DNA of 48,985 nucleotides from DASWHD01 sp036393335 (GTDB lineage Bacteria > CG2-30-53-67 > CG2-30-70-394). The first letter of the stretch is position 1. Each line of letters starts with the position of its first letter. Positions 43,045 to 48,985 of this stretch are shown here, piece after piece. The position numbers and the translations under genes are program-made. Location of the stretch: the NCBI GenBank assembly GCA_036393335.1, contig DASWHD010000144.1, positions 1-48,985 on the forward strand, read 5' to 3'. The notes beneath the pieces are model-generated. The model was not told the origin of the DNA. It was given only the letters and a program-made list of their open reading frames with translations, and made no database searches.

Positions 43045-45870
43045 GTGGCTCGTTTCCTGTCTCGCTTCCTGTGCTTCTCCGCCGTCTGCGCCGTGATGTT
43101 GCCGGCCTGCCGGCGCACCCCATCGGCCAGTGACTGGACAATCCGTGCCGGCAAGACGGTGCTCGACGTCCCCGGCGAGATTCACCTGAAAAACGTGCGG
43201 CAGCTCACCTTCCGCGGCGAGAACGCGGAGGCGTACTGGTCGGCGGACGGCCGCCACCTGGTGTTACAGGCGACTTGGGGAAAGGGCGGCTGCGACCGGA
43301 TCTACACCCTGGACCTTACCACCGGCGCCTTTCGGTCGGTGAGCAACGGCCAGGGCCGCACCACCTGCGCCTACTTCTTCGACCATGACCGCCACATCCT
43401 CTTCGCCTCCACTCACGGAGCCAGCCCCGACTGCCCCGCACCACCGGACCGCTCCCAGGGCTATGTCTGGCCACTCTACCCGAGCTACGACATCTACCGA
43501 GTGAATCGGGACGGAACGGACCTCACCCCCCTCATCACCCTCCCCGGGTACACGGCGGAGGCCACCACCTGCCGCGCGGACGACCGCATCGTCTTCACCC
43601 AGGTGGCGGACGGCGACATCGACCTGTACGTCGCGGACGGCGACGGCCACAACCCCCGGCGCATCACCTCCGATCCCGGCTACGACGGTGGCGCCTTCTT
43701 CTCGCCGGACTGTAGCAAGCTGGTGTGGCGGGCGTCGCGGTTCAAGACGGGGCCGGCGCTGGAGGACTTTCGCACACTCCTTGGCGAGGGGTTGGTGCGC
43801 CCATCGCACATGAGCCTCTTCGTGGCCGACGGCGAGGGGGAGGAGGCGCGACAGATCACCTATCTTCCGGGCGCGAGCTTCGCCCCGTCCTTCCACCCAA
43901 GCGGCACGCGGGTCATCTTCTCCTCTAACTGGCAGGACCCCGGGGGGCGCAACTTCGACCTCTATGCGGTGGACGTGGACGGCGGCCACCTGACGCGCAT
44001 CACCCACAGCGAGGTCTTCGACGCCTTCCCGATGTTCTCCCCCGACGGCCGCTACCTGGTGTTCGCCTCCAACCGGTTCAACGCCCGGCCACACGACACC
44101 AACATCTTCGTCGCCGAATGGGTCGACGACCCGTCGGGGGCGACCGCGATCCCCACCCCCATCGACCCGTATCTCGCCGACGTCCGCTGGCTGGCAGACC
44201 CGGCCCGCGAGGGGCGACAGGCCGGCACCGCCGGCGCCGAGGAGGCGGCCGACTACCTCGCGCAGCGCTTCGCCCAGGCCGGGGCACACCCAGGGGCGGA
44301 GGACGAGAGCTTCTTCCAGACCTTCGAGGTCGCCACCGGCGTCACCCTCGGCGTCGACAATCAACTCCAGCCGGTGGGGGAGCCATCGTTGCAGATGAAC
44401 CGCGACTACCTCCCCGCCTCGTTTTCCTCCAGCGGCCCGCTCACCGGCGAGGTGGTGTTCGCCGGCTACGGGATCCGCGCCCCGGAGCTGCGCTGGGACG
44501 ACTACGAAGGGCTGGACGTGGCGGACAAGGTGGTCCTGGCCCTGCGTTTCGTCCCCGGCCAGGGCGAGCCGGACGGGCCGTTCTCCACCGAGGCGGCGCG
44601 GCGGTACTCGGATCTGCGCTACAAGGCATTCGTCGCCCGCGAGGCGGGGGCCGCCGCCCTGCTCCTGGTGGACGGCCCGGTCGGTCGGCCGGGCGACGAC
44701 ACCCTGCCGCCGCTTTCCGCCGCGGGGCCGGAAGCCGAGGCGGGGATCCCGGTGCTCCACCTGCGCCAGGCGGTGGTGGACCGGTGGCTGGCGGCCTCCG
44801 GCCAGGACCTCGCCACCCTGCAGCGCCGGGTCGACGCCGGGGATCCGGCGGTCCACACGGTGCCGCTGCCCGAGGTGCGCGGCCACGTCGCCCTGGAGCG
44901 GCAGGAGACCACCGCGCGCAACGTGATCGGGCTACTGCCGGGCAGCGATCCGGATGCCCCGGCCATCGTCCTCGGCGCCCACTACGATCACCTGGGCCAC
45001 GGGACCGAAGGCTCGTTTGCCCCCGGCTCCGGAGCCATCCACCCGGGTGCAGACGACAACGCCTCGGGGGCGGCCCTGCTCGTCGACCTGATCCGCCGCT
45101 GCGCGGGGCAGCCTCACCGCCATTCCCTGCTGTTCGTCGCCTTCACCGGCGAGGAGATCGGCCTCGCCGGCTCTTCTTACTTCCTGGGCCAGCGGCCACC
45201 GGCGGCGGGGGCGATCCGGGCCATGGTGAACTTCGACATGGTCGGCCGCCTGCGCGACAACCGTCTCACGGTGTTCGGCGTCGAGTCGGCACGCGAGCTG
45301 CGAGACCTGGTACAGACGGCATGCGCCGCTACGCCTCTGACCTGTACCACCGGCGACGACATCGGGCCGTCCGACATGACGCCGTTCCACGCCGCCGACA
45401 TCCCGGTCCTGTTCTTCACCTCCGGCCCGCACGGCGACTACCACCGGCCGGGCGACACGGTGGACAAGGTGAACGGCGCCGGTGCCATCGAGATCGCCAA
45501 GCTCGCCGCCGACGTGGTGGCACGGCTCGACGGCGACCTGCCCCTCACCGTACAACGCACCGGCCGGTCGGAGCCGCCGCGCGGTGATCGCCGCGGCTAC
45601 GGCGCCTATCTCGGCACCGTGCCCGATTACGCCGCCATGGCGGTGGAGTCCGACGGGGTAAAGATCGCCGGCACCCGAGAAGGGAGCCCGGCGGCGGTGG
45701 CGGGGCTCGTGGCGGGGGACGTGATCGTCGCTCTGGGCGGCCAGCAGATCGCCAACCTCCACGATCTAGTCTTCGTGCTGCGCTCCCACAAGGTGGGCGA
45801 TCGCCTGATCCTCACCTACCGCCGCGGGGCGGAGGACCGGACCGCCGTGGTGACCCTGGGCGAGCGGTAG
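43045..45870 (+). CDS. Lipoprotein with PD40/TolB-like propeller, M28 aminopeptidase and PDZ domain
   Basis: A 941-residue envelope protein. The GTG at 43045 gives a lipoprotein-type signal (MARFLSRFLCFSAVCAVMLPAC); TTG 42946 is in frame upstream. Domains: a beta-propeller of PD40/WD40-like repeats (about 45-370; AYWSADGRHLV, GGAFFSPDCSKLV, APSFHPSGTRVIF, AFPMFSPDGRYLV); an M28 metallopeptidase (about 390-830) with an inserted PA-like domain; and a C-terminal PDZ (about 850-940; GSPAAVAGLVAGDVIVALGG). Likely zinc ligands: AHYDHLG (His), ADDNASG (Asp), GEEIGLAG (Glu pair), NFDMVG (Asp), PHGDYHRPGDT (His). It probably trims peptides in the periplasm; the target is unknown. Confidence 0.88.
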   Translation: MARFLSRFLCFSAVCAVMLPACRRTPSASDWTIRAGKTVLDVPGEIHLKNVRQLTFRGENAEAYWSADGRHLVLQATWGKGGCDRIYTLDLTTGAFRSVSNGQGRTTCAYFFDHDRHILFASTHGASPDCPAPPDRSQGYVWPLYPSYDIYRVNRDGTDLTPLITLPGYTAEATTCRADDRIVFTQVADGDIDLYVADGDGHNPRRITSDPGYDGGAFFSPDCSKLVWRASRFKTGPALEDFRTLLGEGLVRPSHMSLFVADGEGEEARQITYLPGASFAPSFHPSGTRVIFSSNWQDPGGRNFDLYAVDVDGGHLTRITHSEVFDAFPMFSPDGRYLVFASNRFNARPHDTNIFVAEWVDDPSGATAIPTPIDPYLADVRWLADPAREGRQAGTAGAEEAADYLAQRFAQAGAHPGAEDESFFQTFEVATGVTLGVDNQLQPVGEPSLQMNRDYLPASFSSSGPLTGEVVFAGYGIRAPELRWDDYEGLDVADKVVLALRFVPGQGEPDGPFSTEAARRYSDLRYKAFVAREAGAAALLLVDGPVGRPGDDTLPPLSAAGPEAEAGIPVLHLRQAVVDRWLAASGQDLATLQRRVDAGDPAVHTVPLPEVRGHVALERQETTARNVIGLLPGSDPDAPAIVLGAHYDHLGHGTEGSFAPGSGAIHPGADDNASGAALLVDLIRRCAGQPHRHSLLFVAFTGEEIGLAGSSYFLGQRPPAAGAIRAMVNFDMVGRLRDNRLTVFGVESARELRDLVQTACAATPLTCTTGDDIGPSDMTPFHAADIPVLFFTSGPHGDYHRPGDTVDKVNGAGAIEIAKLAADVVARLDGDLPLTVQRTGRSEPPRGDRRGYGAYLGTVPDYAAMAVESDGVKIAGTREGSPAAVAGLVAGDVIVALGGQQIANLHDLVFVLRSHKVGDRLILTYRRGAEDRTAVVTLGER

Positions 45871-45903
45871 ACTCCGAGCGCCGCCGTTTGCGTCTCTTCG
45901 GGG

Positions 45904-45988
45904 GTAGGAGCCGATGGTAGCGGCGAGCCGCGCCTGCGGTGCGGCCGGCCCTCGCGGGCGTGGGTCGCCGAAGGGGTTCGGCTCCTAC
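45904..45988. repeat. REP-like 85-bp inverted repeat, copy 2
   Basis: It begins GTAGGAGCCGA and ends TCGGCTCCTAC, with GGGCGTGGGTCGCCGA inside. Same length and ends as copy 1 at 31882-31966, 14 kb away. It lies between two convergent genes. Bases 45871-46038 otherwise hold nothing. Confidence 0.7.
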
Positions 45989-46038
45989 GGGATCGTCGAG
46001 GGATTCGGCTCCCGCCTGACCCCTGGCCCCGGGAAAAC

Positions 46039-46728
46039 CTACTCGACCTCCGCCACCAGCCCGTCGTACGCGTCCCGCACCGCGGGCCAGAAGGGCTGCG
46101 CAGGGATCTCCTCCCGCGGCGGAGCCGCGAGCTCTTCCATGGCGATCGCTACCGCCCCGACGGCGCTGGCATCGCCGGTCGCGGGGATCCAGCCACTCGC
46201 CGTGTCTGTGGCCGCCGGCCGCTCTTCACCGTCTCGACGATCCGCGGCGACGGAGACGAAGGCCGGCAGATAGCCGGGCTCTGGACGGCAACTGGCCATG
46301 CCGAAACCGCTCTTCTCCATGGACCGCTCGGGAGCCGCAAGCACGCGCGGATGGATCGGCCCGGCAGCGACAGACGACCGTGGCGCGGCGGCGACGCCGA
46401 TCCCGCCGGAAACGGCCTCGGCGCGTGCCCCCCGCACCGCCCGGCAGTGGACCTCGGCAGAGGCCTGGTGGGGCTGGCTCACCAGACGCAGGTTCTCCAC
46501 CACCGCCTCCTCGCCGGGACAGAGGGCGGCGGCGCGCTCGTGCAGGATCCGTTCCGCCTCCGTCTCGGGTGCGAAGTAGTTAACCCGCACCAGCACGTGC
46601 CACCGCCCGGGGCCGATCTCGGTCACCGTGTGGGCCGCCTCCTGACCCTGCGGGAGGGGCTGCGAGTCGGGGAGGGTGGCGCAGGCGGTAGTCGCGGCCG
46701 CGAGGGCGATCGGTAGCCAGGGACGCAT
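46039..46728 (-). CDS. Small lipoprotein of unknown function
   Basis: A 229-residue product with a lipoprotein signal (MRPWLPIALAAATTACATLP; Cys at about 16). GGAGGC lies 6-7 bases before the ATG (46726-46728). The middle holds a compact domain (about 30-100; GRWHVLVRVNYFAPETEAERILHERAAALCPGEEAVVENLRLV) that resembles small envelope proteins with a cysteine, followed by a low-complexity stretch. Its C-terminus, PFWPAVRDAYDGLVAEVE, resembles the C-terminus of the neighbouring BamD-like protein (FWQGLRDAYGRLAQSEP). Family not recognised. Confidence 0.7.
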   Translation of the reverse strand: MRPWLPIALAAATTACATLPDSQPLPQGQEAAHTVTEIGPGRWHVLVRVNYFAPETEAERILHERAAALCPGEEAVVENLRLVSQPHQASAEVHCRAVRGARAEAVSGGIGVAAAPRSSVAAGPIHPRVLAAPERSMEKSGFGMASCRPEPGYLPAFVSVAADRRDGEERPAATDTASGWIPATGDASAVGAVAIAMEELAAPPREEIPAQPFWPAVRDAYDGLVAEVE

Positions 46729-46943
46729 CGGGTAGCCTCCAAAAGAGTTACTACCCCATCGGACCACCGTGCGGCCGTCTTGACTCGCCGCCGGGGGCAA
46801 CGCACCGCGATGACCAACGACGAGCCGCGGCGACGCTGCCGGACGGCAATCCGTCCTCACCGCTGCCTACTCCGGCGAGAAGGCGAGAACCAGACGCGAG
46901 GCTCTGGAGGGGACGCCTGCGGCCCGGACCCAGCCGGTCGAGC

Positions 46944-48985
46944 TTACGGCTCCGACTGGGCCAGTCGACCGTAGGCGTCGCGCAACCCCTGCCAGAAATC
47001 GGGCGTGGCCGACGTCCCGGCCGGCGGCTCAGCGGGTAGCTCGATCGCCGGGAGGGCCACGTCGCCGATCGGCTCCACCGTAGGTGACGACCTCTCCACC
47101 GGGGTCAGAGACCGCCACTCCACCGTCGGCGCCGCCGCAGACTGGCGCCCGGCGATCGCCGCGGGAACCAGGCCTAGTTCGCCGGAGGGGGGTGGGGTGG
47201 GACGGGCGTAAGCAGGAAGGGGCAGCGGACGGGGTGGTTGATTGCGGGTCCCCTGACCGCTCACGGCAACGGCCTCGGCCTCGGTCGTCGTGGGCACCGG
47301 GCGGGCCGCCATTGGGACCGGGGGGGCCATCGTGGAGCCGCCTTCGGCCGCAGTGATTGCCTCATCGACCTGCTCCGCGAGGGGCGGGCGATGGGCGGGT
47401 GAGGCGGGTCGGCTCGGCGGGGCCGCCACCATTGCAGACCCGGCCGCCACGGGGGCACTCGGCGCGACGGACTCCTCCTGCACCGCCGGCATCGCTGTCT
47501 CCTCTCCGTCGTTATCCGCCGGAAACTCCTCCATCACCAGCTCGCCGTGGCCCGGTGCCGCCATGCCGGTCACCTGCGCGGCGGTGGACACCGGGGCCGC
47601 AGAGGACGGGACGACTGCGACCACCGGCAGAGTCGCCGGACCCTCCTCAGGCGGCGGCACGGCGGCGTGGGGCGTGGCTGGGGCGGGTTCGGCCGAGGGC
47701 TCGGGAGCGGCCGTGGGGGCAGGCGGTGGCACGGCGACGGCCGCGGCAGGAGGCGGTACGGCCGGTGCCGGCGATGCCGTCACGGGGTGAACGGGCTCTT
47801 GCTGGGGAGTGACCGCCACGCCTGCGGGCGGCTCGGCCACCACCGGTGGGATGCGCCGGACGATCAGGCCGGGGGGCGCGGGCGCGGCGGGGGCCGAAGT
47901 GGCGGGTGGGGCTGCCGCGGGCGCCGCGGCCGGCCCGTGCAGCCAGGTCACGAAGCGCTGCCAGCGGGAGGGGCGGGGCGTCGCCACGGCCGGTGGTGCA
48001 GCAGCCACGGTCGCGCCGGGCCACGGTGCCTCCTCCCGGGGCCCCAGCGTTGGCTCCGCCGCCGTTTCCGGCGCGGGCTCGGCGGTGTCGAGGGTCTCGG
48101 CCTCGGCCGCGCTACTACCCTGCAGCCAGGTGGCGAACCGCCGCCACCGCGCGGGGTTACCGGGCGCCGTGGCGCCGGCGTCGAGGGCGGCAACGGTCAC
48201 CGGCGGCGGCACGTCGATATGCAGATGCCCCTCAGGCTGGGGTATGGGGGAGGCCTCCTCGGTTTCCGTCGCGGGACGGGCACTGGGCTCCCCTACGGTG
48301 TGAACGGCACCCTCGGTCTCTCCTTCCGCTCCGAGCGCCGGGGCAGTTGGTTCCTCTGCAGACCACCAGTGGCGGACCCGATTGAGCAGCCCTTCGCCTC
48401 GGACCTCCTCGGCCCGCCGCTGGCGCTGCTTCTCCAGGGCCGCGGCGAGGTTCTGGTTCCATGGGTCGTCCGGGTATTCCGCGGCGAGCCTCCCGGCGGT
48501 TTGCTGCGCCGCCGCGTCACCCAGGGCATCCTCCGCCAGCACGAGCCGATGCAGGAGCTCCGGGATGGCCCCCACCCGGCCGTACTCCGTGACCCCGCGC
48601 TGGTAACGGGTCTTCGCCGCCCGGTAGTTGCCCTTGGTGAAATAGAAGTTCCCCACGTACAGCTCGCGCTTGGCGAGAAACTCGTTGCACAGCCGCAGGT
48701 TCTCCCGGGCCGCGGGGACCAGGTCGCTCTCCGGGTAGTGCGTGACCAGCTCCATGAACTCGCTGCGTGCCTTGTGGGTGAGACCCTGGTCGCGGTCGAC
48801 GGTGTCGATGCGCCGGTAGTAGCACATGCCGAGCTGGTACTTGAGGTAGTCGGCGATCGCGTCCCCGGAGTGGATGTCGAAGAGGTGGGAATACTCCGCG
48901 GCCGCCTCCTCGTACTTGCGATCCTTGTAGAGGGCGTCGGCGATGCCGATCGCCGCCAGGAACTCCAGGCGCACCGGGGTGTCGG
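46944..48985 (-). CDS. bamD: BamD-like outer-membrane assembly lipoprotein with long disordered extension (5' end outside window)
   Basis: 679 residues visible; the start and signal peptide lie beyond base 48985. The N-terminal ~190 residues match BamD/YfiO TPRs, the scaffold of the BAM complex that inserts outer-membrane proteins: YKDRKYEEAAAEYSHLF, YQLGMCYYRRIDTVDRDQ, KARSEFMELVTHYPES, LAKRELYVGNFYFTKGNYRAAKTRYQ. Normal BamD is about 245 residues. Here about 480 more follow, Pro/Ala/Glu-rich and probably unstructured, with two near-identical motifs RWRRFATWLQG and RWQRFVTWLHG (near 48118-48150 and 47938-47967), a related RVRHWWSAEE, and a C-terminal FWQGLRDAYGRLAQSEP. The extension is unusual. 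Confidence 0.87.
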   Translation of the reverse strand, partial: DTPVRLEFLAAIGIADALYKDRKYEEAAAEYSHLFDIHSGDAIADYLKYQLGMCYYRRIDTVDRDQGLTHKARSEFMELVTHYPESDLVPAARENLRLCNEFLAKRELYVGNFYFTKGNYRAAKTRYQRGVTEYGRVGAIPELLHRLVLAEDALGDAAAQQTAGRLAAEYPDDPWNQNLAAALEKQRQRRAEEVRGEGLLNRVRHWWSAEEPTAPALGAEGETEGAVHTVGEPSARPATETEEASPIPQPEGHLHIDVPPPVTVAALDAGATAPGNPARWRRFATWLQGSSAAEAETLDTAEPAPETAAEPTLGPREEAPWPGATVAAAPPAVATPRPSRWQRFVTWLHGPAAAPAAAPPATSAPAAPAPPGLIVRRIPPVVAEPPAGVAVTPQQEPVHPVTASPAPAVPPPAAAVAVPPPAPTAAPEPSAEPAPATPHAAVPPPEEGPATLPVVAVVPSSAAPVSTAAQVTGMAAPGHGELVMEEFPADNDGEETAMPAVQEESVAPSAPVAAGSAMVAAPPSRPASPAHRPPLAEQVDEAITAAEGGSTMAPPVPMAARPVPTTTEAEAVAVSGQGTRNQPPRPLPLPAYARPTPPPSGELGLVPAAIAGRQSAAAPTVEWRSLTPVERSSPTVEPIGDVALPAIELPAEPPAGTSATPDFWQGLRDAYGRLAQSEP

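Overview
This is a GC-rich window from a Gram-negative bacterium. The outer-membrane assembly lipoprotein BamD, two further lipoproteins, SecG, NfuA, PtsP and the yceD-rpmF-fab gene order point to Pseudomonadota or a neighbouring proteobacterial-grade phylum; I cannot place it more precisely. Almost everything is chromosomal core or near-core sequence. There is no prophage, CRISPR array, tRNA or rRNA gene, and no intact insertion sequence. There is one small MITE-like element and a pair of 85-bp REP-like repeats.

Layout. 1-2750: end of an ATP synthase operon (atpD, a very short atpC), a receiver-only response regulator, secG and a 47-residue membrane protein. 2818-7329 (minus): Maf pyrophosphatase, an Endonuclease Q-UvrD helicase fusion and a gamma-glutamylcyclotransferase. 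7349-9498: groESL with a sigma70-type promoter, a CIRCE operator and a strong terminator. 9530-12581: a Sua5/TsaC-like protein, a PPP phosphatase, an NDUFA9-like NAD(P)-binding protein and ubiX. 12581-14120: a tetR-tusA-dsrE2 sulfur-trafficking operon with its own terminator and a candidate operator. 14425-18049: transketolase and a divergent CobQ that lacks the glutaminase cysteine. 18187-31097: a signalling and stress region with three HDOD-containing proteins, PtsP, a sirtuin, a ferritin-like protein, PcrA, Ogt and a sensor kinase/NtrC-type pair. 31101-37657 (minus): yceD-rpmF-fabH-fabD-fabG-acpP-fabF-rnc, without plsX and with a MITE between fabG and acpP. 37810-42822: a B12-binding radical SAM protein, an ATP-grasp protein, NfuA, a small unknown protein and a second radical SAM protein. 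43045-48985: a PD40/M28/PDZ lipoprotein, a small lipoprotein and a BamD with a long disordered extension.

The most notable system is at 37810-40612. The radical SAM reading frame stops at a TGA, but reading that codon as selenocysteine gives a C-terminal CUAEP motif, and a hairpin lies just downstream of the TGA. An ATP-grasp ligase follows. This looks like a selenoprotein-containing biosynthetic or modification pair of unknown product. Other unusual points are the EndoQ-helicase fusion, the Cys-to-Gly change in CobQ, the altered YPTE motif in the TsaC-like protein, a missing metal ligand in RNase III, and a C-terminal FWxxxRDAYxxL signature shared by two otherwise unrelated neighbouring envelope proteins.
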